DNA of 64,000 bases, taken from Akanthomyces muscarius (taxonomy: Eukaryota; Ascomycota; Sordariomycetes; Hypocreales; Cordycipitaceae). The stretch is from assembly GCF_028009165.1 (NCBI RefSeq), contig NW_026611617.1:754001-818000 (forward strand), given 5' to 3'. The translations under genes were made by a program, and so were the position numbers. The notes beneath the pieces were generated by a model. It was not told where the DNA came from and searched no databases. It was given only the letters and a program-made list of their open reading frames with translations. How positions within the stretch are numbered: position 1 is the first letter of the stretch; each line of letters begins with the position of its first letter. Shown in pieces: positions 48,502 through 59,640 of this stretch.

Positions 48502-50520
48502 TCAAATCTTCTGCGAGATTCCAGTCTGCTCATTGGCAGTGATGGAAGCCGGGCGATTGCCAGTCTCGTTCAGGTCGTTCTCATCAAAGTAGTCGCGCGT
48601 GCCAGTAGCCTCGCTGACTTGGTTGGTGGACAGGACATACTCCTCCTTGTCAATGTGCTTGAAGAGGAACCAGAAGCCGACAGTGACAATGGCGCCGAGA
48701 ATGGCAGGGCCGGCAAAGACCCAGATCAGATGGGGATCAGCAATGGCAGCCGAGGTGGCCAGGTTGATGATGTAGGCAAAGCCAGTGTTGAACAGGTTGA
48801 TTGAGGAAACGAGACCACGCATGTTGACGGGAGCACGCGAGTAGGCAATGCCATACGCGGGAACGTTGATAAAGAGTTCGGAGAAACCACCAAGGGCGTA
48901 CGGAATGGCCTCCCACCAGAGAGAGATGGGGGACACAAGACCGCCGTCGACGCAGCGCGGGTCCGAGGAGCCGTAGTAACCGCAAGGGTTGGTCTCGTAT
49001 GCTTTCCAGCAGAGGAGGGCATAGCCAACACCGCCAAGAGTGCTGAGGAAGAAACCGGTTGTGATGCGGGCAATGGGGCCGTAATGAATGCGGCGAGAAC
49101 GAAGAAGAGGGTACAGGCCGTACTGCACACAAATGTTAGCTGGTGTCTTGCTAGACTATGTAAAAAGGACTCACGTTGAGGATAGGGCCGAGAACGATGA
49201 TGCTCAGGGTGTTAAAATTGCCAATGACATCGTTGGGGACACCGTTGCCACGCAGCATGGTACCGAGGTAGTTGGCAGAATTGCCCAGGCCATTGTCATT
49301 CCAGAACTGGACCGGGAAGAAGCAGAACATGCCGGTAGCCTGCATGGTGCGCTTGACATCCTCAACAAAGGCTTCGTTGTAACGGGTCTCGGAGCCACCA
49401 CGAGCAGCAATGACGGAAGGCCTGGCAGCATCCCACCAGCCAGTCTTGCCGATACGGAAGAGGCCGCCGTTGGCCATGCAGTGGCCGACAACGCGGAAGA
49501 CGTTGACGAGATCAGAGCCACCGGGCTTGTGCATAACGAGGCGGGGCTTGAGCCACAGCAGAAGCAAGGGCAGAGGAAGGTAGAGGATCAGAGGCAGGGT
49601 AAAGGCCAGCCACCAGCCGACCAATCTGGCCGAGTAGGATGTGGCAGTGGACATGAAGCCACCAATGTTGATGAGGAGGTAGAACCACAGCATGGCGCGC
49701 TCAGCAGTATGCTCGGGGTCCTCAATGACACGCTCGCCGCTCTTGAGCGTAACGACTTTGGGCACGTGGTTCCTCATCTGATCGAGAAGTAGAGGGGTGA
49801 CGTTGGGCTTGAACATGGCTATGAATTGTTAGAGCAAGCGCGAGATCAAGAGACAGCTGCTGCACTTACCAGCACCGATAGCAAGGATGTAGACACCGAT
49901 GAAGAAGGGAATCTTGGCGTTGCCGTTTTCCAGCAGCGCCCTGGCACCACCAGCAATGATGAGGACATGGCCAAGACCGCAGAGCATGATGCCCCAGAAA
50001 ATCATGGGGTAGCGACCGAATCTGGTATCGGCCAGGTATCCGACAAGGAGGGGCAAGCAGTAGGCAAGGAGGTTAAAGGATTGACCCGTGGCGTTGGCAA
50101 CCTGTTCACCGAGACCCAGAGCGCCCTGAGTGGCCTGGCTGCCCTTGGCGACGGCGCCGAGGCCATTGCCGCCAACGGGAAGGGGACGGTTGATGTAGTT
50201 GGTCCAAACCAGGGCACAGCCGTAGTAGGAAGCTCTTTCGCAGAACTCTACTGCGCAAAGGAGGTATGCGGTGGCGGGCAGGGCTCCCGGGACGCGGCGA
50301 AGAGTCTCCATCTCCTCGTCGGTAGGTTTGCCCTCGTAGTCCTTGTTGAGGATCTCGACATCATGGTGGCGATGATGCTCAATGGCAAAGTCTTCTTTTC
50401 TGCGCTCCGAGTCGGCAAGCTGAACTTCCTGGCCGTCGGCGACGTTGACTTGCTTCTCCGTCGCTTAGGGTATGTTAGCCATGTATACCTACCGCCTTGC
50501 TCTGTGGTACACTTACACAT
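48502..50520 (-). CDS. ptr2: PTR2-type peptide transporter (POT family)
   Basis: Four exons, 50520-50517 (ATG plus one base), 50463-49870, 49818-49175 and 49122-48502, with introns of 53, 51 and 52 bp, give 620 residues. The hydrophilic N-terminus (about 65 residues, rich in His, Glu and Asp) precedes about 12 membrane segments. POT hallmarks are EFCERASYYG on TM1 (the proton-coupling ExxER motif) and the PTR2 signature WFYLLINIGGF. The loop between TM8 and TM9 has paired cysteines (NPCGYYGSSDPRC). It imports di- and tripeptides with protons at the plasma membrane. The first intron splits just after the start codon, and its acceptor is read as AAG because only that join gives MSTEKQV in frame. 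The 3' end faces the effector-like gene, 271 bp away. Confidence 0.93.
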
Positions 50521-53500
50521 GGTGGCTGTGTACTCTGCGCAAGAGGCCTGCTGCTGAGGACAAGAGTACAGTCAAATTCAAGGTCTGGAAGAAGAGCAAG
50601 AGATCTCGGGAGACACAAGGAGACGGGGCACCGCGGTGGTTTTGTAGCACCAACAAGGACGCTACAAAGATACCACAGGTTGCAGGAGGTGCGCAGGCAG
50701 AGGCATCAGAGGCACGTCCATAGCGTTAGACAGGCTGGCTCAGCACCCCGAGGCTGCACACAGGCGCTGTTTCCTAACGTTATCAGGGCCCAGTGCGAAC
50801 CCCTGCCGCCTCCCCCGCAGAATACCACAGCACACATGGACCTTCCCATCCTGGCCAGTAGCGCTGAGTGCTGTATTGTTCTAGTGCACGCCTTGGTGGA
50901 TTCTGATCCTCCACCCACGGCATCAGCAGGTTCCAAAGGGCCTTTTTGGGGCTTCGCCATACGTGGTGCCAGCAAGCCACGGCTCATGGGGGCCATTGTT
51001 CGAGGTGTCCACGCGAGATTAGCTGCTGAGTGGACCTAGCCTCCCGAAGCGAATCGCGCCCAAAATCGGCAGTCCAAGGTTCAGAATGACTCGAGGCGAC
51101 ACAGAGCTACGTTACCGGTTGGTTGGCTGCTTGACTGGCGGCCTGGCAAGCATGTCGCCATCCATCTCCAAAAAAGAGCAATGAGGCGGCCCGCATTCGA
51201 CAGGGGACTGATAGTAGCGACGCATTTCCCCCAAATCGAGGATCCAGCTGAGAGCGTCGCGTTGCATGCAGAAGGGGCCACTGTGGCTATCTCGCCCCAG
51301 AAATTGCCACCCAATCTTGCAGTTAGTGGAGGGAACGAAGAGATACCTGATGGCCCCAACGCTAGCGAATCGAGCTACTCAGGGCTAGTTGGCTAGGCGC
51401 CAAACGACGAGCCCACGATAGCTCGCGATGCAAAAGTTCCCGGAGTGTTGTCCATTTTGGGTAACTGCGGCGTGTGCTCGGAAACTCAATGGCGGCGGGC
51501 GCTGGGGCGGCCATGTGCATCAGCCAGTTGGGGTGGACGGGGACCACGTCTATTGGTCTGGCGCTGGCAGTCGGGTTGCCGTATTTCCGGCGGTAGACCA
51601 AGTTCCAGCACCATTCTATTAAAAGAGCCTTTATCATCGCGTTCCGAGGGTCAGGCATGGCGTTGAGGCTAGTGGTAAGGCATGTCACGCAGATTGTCGG
51701 ACTGCAGGATGCGCACCAAAATCGCATCCTCCTGCTTGTTTGACGTTGGGCAAAGTGTCAGCATTATCGTCTGGAGCGATGAGGGGAAAACGAGAGAAAA
51801 AATCACATCTCACGGTAAAGGGTCTGACAGATTCCAAGCCAGCGGTCGCTGACATGTCACACGCAAATCTTGTTAAACCTCGTCTTGCTCGTGTTGCGCT
51901 TCCATGGCAAATACATGCCAACTGCCTTCATGGTGGTTGGATGGTGCATGGTGCATGGATGGGGCCTCATGCAAAAGTTCCTGGCGGATGCGGCCACTCG
52001 CAGACTGTTGCAAATAATAAACGAGGCGTGATTGGATCTTGGGCGCGCGGAGCTGAGAGGTTCGTCAAGTCCCCTGCCGAGTGGCGCCAAGCCACAGCAA
52101 GGTAGTGAGACCGGTCGAATGTCCCTAGCTCATTTCGACGGGATGAGCGAAGCTGTTGTTCTGGAACCGATGCTGCGTGCAAGTGGTCGGGCCATGCAGA
52201 TTAACAGACCGACGAAGCAAGAGGCGGCCAACCAGGCTTTGCACCGGAGTTGCTTTGTCCCCAAGGCCCCTACGCCCACCCTCTTCGCGAGAAAAGTCGT
52301 CTGGATGTCACCCAAATTGTGCTACGACCGCCGATCACCCTCATGGCAGTCGCCTCAGCTGAGGCAGTTGGGCATGTCAAGAGGTACAAGTCTCAAAGCG
52401 TCATTTACTGGTCGGTTCTTCGATTTTCTTGGCTCAAATTCTGGCTTGGCAGGTTGTCGAATTAATTGTCCTTCCGGGAACAAGCGAACGGGATCTTGTC
52501 TTGGCAGCACATTAACGAACCGAGGGCCGACTTGGCAGAGGGACCTGCGCGATGGCTTGGCATGATTCGGAAAGCAGACCTGCCCAGTGGTATTCCAGTG
52601 GTAAATATCCCAGCTCCCCTTTCCGGCTAGCGGTTCTGGCGCACAGCTGGTGGCGCTTTTGGTGGCGGCGAGCTAGCAGGTTTGCGTGTTGGGGGCCTGG
52701 GTGCCGTGGCGGTGGCCTCTGCGAAAAAGTCAGTTCTTCAGGCCTTCCAGAAGCGCCCCTTTTCTTCGCCTTGTGCGGTTGATTAGAATGAATAGCGAGG
52801 CACTGAGTCGTGATGGTGAAGATGGATCAAGTACGTGGACAAACGCGCACCACGGCGGGTTTGTGCGGGTTTGTGTTGGCAGCTGGCGGCCATGGTCGGC
52901 TCAACGCTTGCCAGCTGGCGGTGGTCGCACTGTGCACTCATTCGCCCTGCCAACACCACGCAGCCATGATATGCCAGTCAATACTTGGTTGGACGCCTCC
53001 CAGGACCAGTTTCTAGCCTTGTCTCGGCGAGGGAGTGAAATTGCAGGATTCCTTGCCCACTATGGTGTTTCTGCCCACTCTCGCAGCCGCGGAGAGCCAT
53101 GATTGCGCCCGCACTTGCTTTGCACCGACACCGACGCGAACGCGAACGCGAATGCTGGCTACGCTTAGTGATTGCATAATATCTGTATATCATGTGGCAT
53201 TAATTTGCGTATTTCATAATGTCACTATCTTGAACACAAGGAAAAGACGTTGAATGAGCCTCGCCAATCGTCCCGGCAATGCTGGGTCTTATCGAGATGG
53301 ACTGGTACCTTTCGCCTAGCACGCCCTTGCGACGACAGTAGCTGGAACCGGATTCTCCCACTCACATTACGCTCCCAAATCGAATCCTACGTGATGGCGG
53401 CTCTCGAAACACGATCCCAACTGCTATCTTCATCATTGCCGTATGTTGACTATTAAATCCATCGATGGCATCGCCCGCGACGAGAGTTGAATAAAGAAAG

Positions 53501-53553
53501 TGAACAAAATGTCAGTGAAGCACCACTACTGCACCACCACTACTGCACCACCA
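50521..53553. other. Gene desert (3 kb)
   Basis: No open frame in this stretch has homology, good start context or partner exons; the longest (52032-52565 and 50497-51039) look like chance. No terminal repeats or transposase remnant is recognised. GC content looks similar to its neighbours, so it is not an AT-rich RIP block. It may hold a non-coding RNA or decayed sequence. Confidence 0.5.
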
Positions 53554-53562
53554 CTACTGCTT
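53521..53562. repeat. Three tandem 14-bp units over a stop codon
   Basis: Two perfect and one near-perfect copy of CACCACTACTGCAC. The third copy contains the stop codon and last codons of the SigF-like NTF2 gene, so copy-number change would alter only the 3' untranslated region. Confidence 0.85.
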
Positions 53563-54330
53563 CACCTTTTGCCTCTTGGTATCTGGGTTCATGTAAAAGT
53601 GCAGCGGCAGCGTCAGCACCGACAGAATCATGCACACAAAGGTCGTGAACAGCTGCACCAGCGTCCACAGCCGGGCTGCGACGTGCGGCCCCAGAAACTC
53701 GAGGCAGTAGTTCATCTGGTACATGTCCTCCTGGCTGGCAATGTAGTATTTCAGCATTGATGCGCCGTTGGTGCTGTCACCGTCGGCTTCGAGCTCCGGG
53801 CTTGTGTTCCCATCGTGGACGAGTCGCGAGTGCTGCTTCTCGAGCTTGAGCACCGTCACGAGCTTGACGGTGACGGAGTAGATGGGGAAGAACCATATCG
53901 TGAAGCTCTGTCGGGCGGTCGCGTAGAGGAGGCTGTTCTTTTCGTCAAAGGCTAGCGCATAGATCAGCATGAAGCTCCAACACAACAGGCACTGCGCGGA
54001 ACCAAGACATACCGGTAGAGTCGACGACAATGTCCAGCTTGGGCGCAAAGGTAATGTACCAGCGGTAAATGCACTGAACCAGCCATAGCGAATCGATGCT
54101 TCCGAAAAAAGGAACCGCGACGTTGCGAAAGCGCGGAACCCAGCAGAGCGGGTGGATGAACTCGGCGTCGGGCAAAAAGTACTTGTTCAGCGCCTCGTCC
54201 TGCTCGTGGGCGCTGCCCATGCAGAGCGTCTTGATGACTCCTTCAATGTCGTTTGCTACACTTTACATCAGCATCGCAATTGCCTACCGCACAATTTACT
54301 GCATTGAAGCTGCCTACCTGGGCTGTCCAT
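53554..54330 (-). CDS. SigF-like NTF2-fold membrane-anchored protein
   Basis: Three exons, 54330-54318 (13 nt), 54255-54013 and 53951-53554, with introns of 62 and 61 bp, encode 217 residues. The spliced reading MDSPANDIEGVIKTL...YFLPDAEFIHPLCWVP...LWLVQCIYRWYITFAPKLDIVVDSTAFDEKN matches the fungal SigF-like NTF2-like domain, a cone-shaped fold related to SnoaL-type isomerases. The second exon junction restores the conserved VDSTAFDE segment, which supports the intron. A hydrophobic segment at about 105-120 and a C-terminal span (LWTLVQLFTTFVCMILSVLTL) suggest membrane anchoring. Function is unknown; members sit near oxidative enzymes in fungal genomes. It is divergent from a flavin monooxygenase with 438 bp between the start codons. 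Confidence 0.85.
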
Positions 54331-54768
54331 GATGGCCGGCTTGTTGTGGAGCTGTGATATTATGCAGCAAGCAGAATTGGGTGTCCGGAGCAGACGGAAG
54401 AGCTGATATCTTTATGCCCGCGCGATAAGACAGGCAAGCAAAACAAGGAACGGGGTTTGAGATGCGGAAAAAAGTCGCCGTGTGCCTACGTCAGAATATT
54501 GTATTTCGAAACAGCTCGTCGACCACGTTGTGCATGTGTGGTTCCTGGTGAGCTGATTTCTCTTTTTCACATGTGAATGTTGACGTCAGGACTTTGGCTT
54601 GGGTAAGGTATGCGGCTTTTGGAACAATGCCATCCACAAAATCTGGATAAGCTGCTGCGCTCTATATAAATTTCGCACGTGAAAAAAAAACCGTTGCAAA
54701 TCTTTCAACCATCATCCTTTGTTTTTTTTTTACGTAGCAATTTGACGCATTGCAATTGATTGAGCATC
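54331..54768. promoter_or_regulatory. Bidirectional promoter, NTF2-like / FMO
   Basis: 438 bp between divergent ATGs. It contains A- and T-runs near the FMO start (54680-54731) and a TATATAAA-like element at about 54662. A shared promoter could co-express the two genes. Inferred from arrangement only. Confidence 0.4.
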
Positions 54769-56434
54769 ATGTCTTCTGAGCCAGGCGTTGAGAACCCGCT
54801 GCTGCATCCGCTGGCGTTCCTCTACCAGCTGGTGCAGTGGCTGATAAGCTTGGCTCTCGCGCCGAACCCTCCCAAGGACAACCCGGCGCCTAATCGGCCT
54901 CGAATTGCCATTATCGGTGCTGGACTGACCGGTGTGACGGCCGCTGCGCATTGCGCCGGCCATGGCTTCGACGTGCAAATCTTTGAACAGGCAGACGAAG
55001 AGGCGGTTGGCGGCATCTGGACTGTAAGTCGATCCGCGCTATCCGACACCCCAATGACAATCCTTGAGCCAATTGAGCTGACAAAATTCCATAAAGCGTG
55101 TTAATAGCACCTCCGGCCTCCAAATCCACTCATTCATGTACCGCTTCCACCCTGCCGTCAACTGGCAAAAGGGCTACCCCAACAAGCAGCAGATTGTCGA
55201 GCAGATTCGCCATCTCTGGAAGCTGTACAAGCTGGACAAGCACACGACGTTCAACTTCAAGGTCGACAAGGTCTACCAGGACAAGCAGGGACGATGGATC
55301 ATCAACGACCCCTCCAACGGCCGCTTCGAAGGCATGATTGCCGCGGTCGGCACCTGCGGAGCACCCAAGATGGCCAAAATCGACAATGCCGAGAACTTCA
55401 AGGGTAAAATCATTCACTCGTCCGACCTTGACAAGTAGATACCCCAACTTACCAAGATTCGTGGTGATACGCTAACTCATGACTGCAGCATCGACGTCAA
55501 GGACAAGAAAGTTGCCATCATCGGCGGCGGCGCCTCTGCCATTGAAGCCCTCGAGTTCAGCATCAAAAAGGAAGCTTCCCAAATCTCCATCCTCTCGCGC
55601 TCCGACAAGTGGATCATCCCGCGCAACATCTTCATCGACGCCCTCCTCAGCATGAACATCTTTGGCCAAGAGACGATCCTGTCGTGGATCCCCGAGCTTC
55701 TCCTCCGCAAGTTCTTCTACCGCGACATGGCCGACATTGCGCCCACGGACGTCGGCCTCTTCACCGATACCCCCATGGTCAACTCGGACATTATGCAGCA
55801 GCTGCGCGACGGCAAGGCGCGCTGGATCCGCGGCGACACGGAAGGCTTCACCGAGACTGGCGTGCACGTCAACCAGCGCGCCAAGGGCGTGCCCAAGGGC
55901 GGGCCCGGCAGGGACATGGTCGTCGACGCCGACGTCGTCGTGCTGGCCACGGGCTTCAAGCGCCCGACGCTGTCGTTCCTGCCCGAGGACTGCTTCCAGG
56001 ACCCCTACAGCCCGCCCAACTGGTACCTGCAGACGTTCCCGCCGCCGCACCCGAGCATGTCGGCCATCAACTGCACCTACGTCGCCGCCATCGGCACCGT
56101 CGGCAACTGGCACATTGGCATCTACACGCGCATCATGCTCATGTTTATCACCGACCCCCTCGCGCGGCCCTCGCCCTTCTGGATGCGCCGCTGGATCGGC
56201 CTCACCAAGTTTCTCAAGTCGTACTCGCCCACGCCCGCCTTTGACTTTTTCACATATCTCGAGCTCGTCTGGTGGTTTGTCTTTTGCGTGTCCATCAACC
56301 CCTTTCGCTGGAAGTGGGCGCTCTTTGTCCTCTTTGGCGTCGGCTTCAACCTGCCCAACAACTTTTCGGAGCTGGAGAGGCGCGTGCTCAACACGGACGG
56401 GTACAGCAAGCTCGATCAAGGTCGCAGTTTCTAG
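54769..56434 (+). CDS. Flavin-containing monooxygenase, membrane-associated
   Basis: Three exons, 54769-55023, 55097-55434 and 55489-56434, with introns of 73 and 54 bp, encode 512 residues. An N-terminal hydrophobic helix (about 15-32) precedes the FAD Rossmann motif IIGAGLTGVTAA (about 47-58). Then come GGIWTRVNSTSGLQIHS across the first junction, the NADPH site IIGGGASAIE (about 207-216) and VVLATGFKRP (about 348). The C-terminus has more hydrophobic stretches (ELVWWFVFCVSI, WALFVLFGVGF). These are class B flavin monooxygenase features: N- or S-oxygenation or Baeyer-Villiger-type chemistry. The substrate is unknown. Intron 1 seems to end in AAG (CATAAAG), since the alternative AG sites break the frame. 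It lies divergent from the SigF-like NTF2 gene. Confidence 0.9.
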
Positions 56435-57111
56435 CCTCTAAATGGACTTTTTTTTGGGTCGCCAGCTGGATTAGTGGACTTTGATGTAGGAAATATGGGT
56501 TGTCTCAGCTTCGTTGAAGTCGTCTTTATCTGAATGGCTTGTGTTTTGTCATGGTGCGGTGAACGAATGCTATACACACAATGGGTGTTTCAATCTTTGC
56601 CCAAATGTCTTTTTGGCCTTTTTTGCGGCCAAATAGTGTAATGCTGTGTAAATATGGGTTCCCTTTATCGCAGCTAAGTAGTGTGATGTTGTGCAGGAAA
56701 TACCAATTGTGCACTTTTGTCTTGCTTCCTTTCTCGTCCAAAGACGTGTCAATTTGTGCAAAGATGGGAGGGGCGCTCTCAATGTCCTTGTCGGCAAACG
56801 CGTGGCTGCTTTGATACCAGCCAGTCACGATTTCAATGCTGTCTCGCGGTCCATTGATCACTATCAAGCAGGGGCGTGCACAGCAATTCTTATATAAATG
56901 GACGTCTTGGCCATTCTCATAGGTTCTCACTTGGAGAAAATCTCACCACTACTCGTCTACAGAACCATCTTCTACACAGCCATCATCTGCACAACCATCT
57001 TCTACATAAATCCCTTCTTACTACCACTCTCTCCTACCAAATATCGCAGACCGATTACTACTCAGAGTTAGTGTTACCACTACCATCGCAATCAGTTACA
57101 CGATATTAACC
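56435..57111. other. Intergenic region with degenerate repeats
   Basis: No supported gene. Two imperfect copies of a TAGTGT(A/G)ATG(C/T)TGTG-containing stretch occur at about 56630-56650 and 56675-56695. A run of ACA(C/A)CATC-type units (56955-57010) forms the leader of the next ORF. Confidence 0.5.
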
Positions 57112-58217
57112 ATGTCTTCAATTCAACTTGATCAAAATCTCTTCGATTATCGCCTTTGGAAGTGGAGGTGCAAAACAGATGGTAATGGAAGACGGTCTCT
57201 CATGATGCACGTCGGAATGCGCCAAGGAAGGTTCCTCATCGCCGTGGGTGAAAATGATTTGCAGGACTCACTAACAGACCTCGAAATCTTTGAAAGGTGT
57301 TATCGGGTTTTTCTGAGTTACTCCCCGTGGCGGCCGGGGTATACTGCCGCAGACAACAGAAAGCCAATATGTGTTGGTGGACTTTGCCTCAACGACGGCG
57401 TTGAATGGGTCCTTCTGAGCTTGCTAAAGGAGCTTGGATTACCACGGTCTAGAGGGGAAATGACTGTGAAAGAGTTCTGGAACTTGCCCTGGAACTCTTT
57501 CCGAGTTACAGCAGACGCGGGCGGCCTGAAGGTTCAAGGTGACGGCTACTATCCGCGGGCGCTGGACTTCTTGGACTGGACGGGGCTTTATTTCCCGGCT
57601 TACAGGTATTTCAATGGTTATGTGCAATCGTTTCCGAAAACATCATGGTCGTCAGTTAGCATTCCGGCTGAGCCTGAAGGGTATGTAAAAGCTGACCAAC
57701 ATCCTCGCGTGGTCCATTCGGGGGGGAAACTATTTCATCTCCAGTCCCTTGAGGGAGTTGATGAGCGAGAGACTGCAGCGCCCATCACGCGTTATGCCAA
57801 AATGACTGCCAGGCAACATAGTCACAACTGGAGCCCCGAGGGTGAAAGCTTTTCTCTGTCTCAAATGCATTCAGTCGTGACAAGCGATAGCAACCGGGTA
57901 CTGGGTATCTTGATCCCTTACGTGCCCAATCTGATTACACTGCGCGACGCTTTGCAGAACACCGCTGCCGAACAGAAAATCACTTGGAAACGGACATTGA
58001 AGCAGGCACTTGAGACCATCATCAGGTTCCAATCTTCTGGAACTGTGCCCACCTCGACTGCATAATGGTTGACAGCATAAGCGGTCGTCTCCACATCCGC
58101 CAGTGTGGGGGCCGTTTACCCGACCCTTTAACAAACCGCAGACTATTGATGATTGAAAAGAAAGATATCGACAGGGATGCACTCTCGCTTCTGTTCAATG
58201 AGCCGCAGTGGAACTAA
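57112..58217 (+). pseudogene. Kinase-like (pseudokinase) gene with frame break
   Basis: The ATG at 57112 opens a frame of 317 residues to 58065. The adjacent -1 frame then continues without a stop to TAA at 58215. The whole unit is 1106 nt, one short of a multiple of three (368 residues if restored). Near the break the sequence reads like the catalytic-loop region of the fungal kinase-like family found nearby (FQSSGT, then HLDCIMVDSISGRLHI), and MHSVVTSDSNRVLGILIPYV resembles a kinase hinge segment. Canonical HRD and DFG residues are absent, so even an intact product would be a pseudokinase. A 50-bp GTTCCA...GACAG intron could also rejoin the frames, but it would delete the loop. Not recognised beyond this fold-level similarity. 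Confidence 0.45.
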
Positions 58218-58744
58218 GGCTAAGTATAGAGCGTTGGTGACGTCCAGGGATCGGTGGACGAGGAGAGGGAATGACAGAGACGGCGAGCGAAACCGGCGAC
58301 TACAGCAATCAGACTAATTTTAGATTTCTTTGAATGCGTGTCGTTTTACTTTGATACACAAAGAACCATTCTTGTAAGCTGACCAGGCATACAGTGACAA
58401 CAAGTAGACAAGGTAACATGAGCCAACACAATTGTAGTGGCCTGCAATAAAGTAAGCCGACGAGTTGCAGGACAGATTGCGGCTTCGCTCTGTCAAGCAC
58501 CGACACCAAGCACTGTAGTCCGTTGAAGCATACGGTGATAATGAGCAGAGGAGACTGCGTAGGCTGCGGACAATTCGGTCCAACACAGTCATGGGAATTA
58601 GCAGATGGTAGTGGCAAAGTAGAGCAAAAATGGTAATTCCGTGTCACAAAGTAGCCTAGAACGAGCGAAACTATATCTGTGAGTACCCAACCTCCCAACC
58701 CGAGAAAGAAGAACAAGGCCAAACTCGAAGAAAACCGCAGCCTA
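58218..58744. other. Intergenic region with hydrophobic ORF
   Basis: A minus-strand frame (58309-58758) could encode about 149 residues with three hydrophobic segments, but it overlaps the end of the next relic and lacks homology. It is not called. Confidence 0.4.
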
Positions 58745-59640
58745 TTACCCGTCTTCACCGATCGCAGCCCGCACCCCCTCGATGCGCTCCTGGATCAGCC
58801 TGACAATATTCCAATCCCTCTCCATCTCCGTGTCGCTAGCCTGGTCCACCCACAGCTCCTCGTGCTCCGTCAGCCAAACCTCGCCGTCCTCATCCACCAC
58901 GATGTTGTCCTCGACGGCGTTGCCCCAGACCGCGCCCCGCGCATGCAGCGCCTCGACGGTCGCCGCAATCGCCCCAGCCCACGCCGCCAGCTCGTCCTCG
59001 TCGTCCTCGTCGCAGCACGCCAGCGCTTCGCGCAGCGGCATCCCCGCGGGCACGTGGTAGAAGAGCAGGCCGGCCGCGAGGCCGCGGCAGCTCTGCGCGA
59101 TGCCGAATAGCGTCCAGAAGCGCAGCGGTGTGAGGTCGGGCAGGAGGCGCTCGTCCTTGGCGTAGAGGTTGCACTCCCAGATCTCAAGCCCGTAGCGCTG
59201 CTTCAATGTGACTGGTGCTGTGGACTGGAGCGGCGCCGCCCTTTTTGCAAATTCTTCCAGACAGGGCGCGACAGCCCACGCCACGCAGCCACCGATTTCA
59301 AGGCCATGTGTAAACGGGGAGTCACACTCCAAGTTGTTGTCCGCGCCTTGCTCGCATGAGCAGACGTTGCCGGAGGCGAAGAGAATCGGCGAAATTCAAG
59401 CTCTCGCGCCGGCGACCCCTCGAATTTGTCCGGGTCAACGATGATGGTGAATCGCCGGCCGCGGTAGCGAACTTTGATGATGAGGAGAGGGGCCACCTCC
59501 ATGGGGTTGGTGTACCACAAGTCGATGATGCGGTACGGCGGCAGGCGGAGGATGGGCAGAGACTGGGAGCTTGGTCTCCGCTGCAGGCGCGCGAGGAATT
59601 CTTTGGCGCGGACGAGACATTCCAGCTTGGGAGGAGTCAT
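58745..59640 (-). pseudogene. Kinase-like (pseudokinase) gene with frame break
   Basis: The ATG at 59640 opens a frame (MTPPKLECLVRAKEF...RYRGRRFTIIVDPDKF) that stays open to about 59203. The downstream homologous part is in the -1 frame, entered somewhere between about 59390 and 59340, and runs to TAA at 58745. The unit is 896 nt, one short of a multiple of three. Features: IGGCVAWAVAPCLEEF, YGLEIWECNLY, LLFYHVPAG (hinge), then LHARGAVWGNAVEDNIVVDEDGEVW, which corresponds to the kinase catalytic loop with HRD replaced by WGN, and TEHE at the DFG position. It belongs to the expanded fungal kinase-like families and is probably catalytically dead. The break may be a one-base deletion, an assembly error or programmed frameshifting. 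Confidence 0.55.

Noticed and set aside
52032..52565. Longest ORF in the 50-53 kb desert
   Set aside because: Amino-acid composition looks random, overlapping frames are similarly open, and there is no homology.
58309..58758. Minus-strand three-span hydrophobic ORF
   Set aside because: Overlaps the end of a kinase-like relic, with no conserved motif; could be chance.
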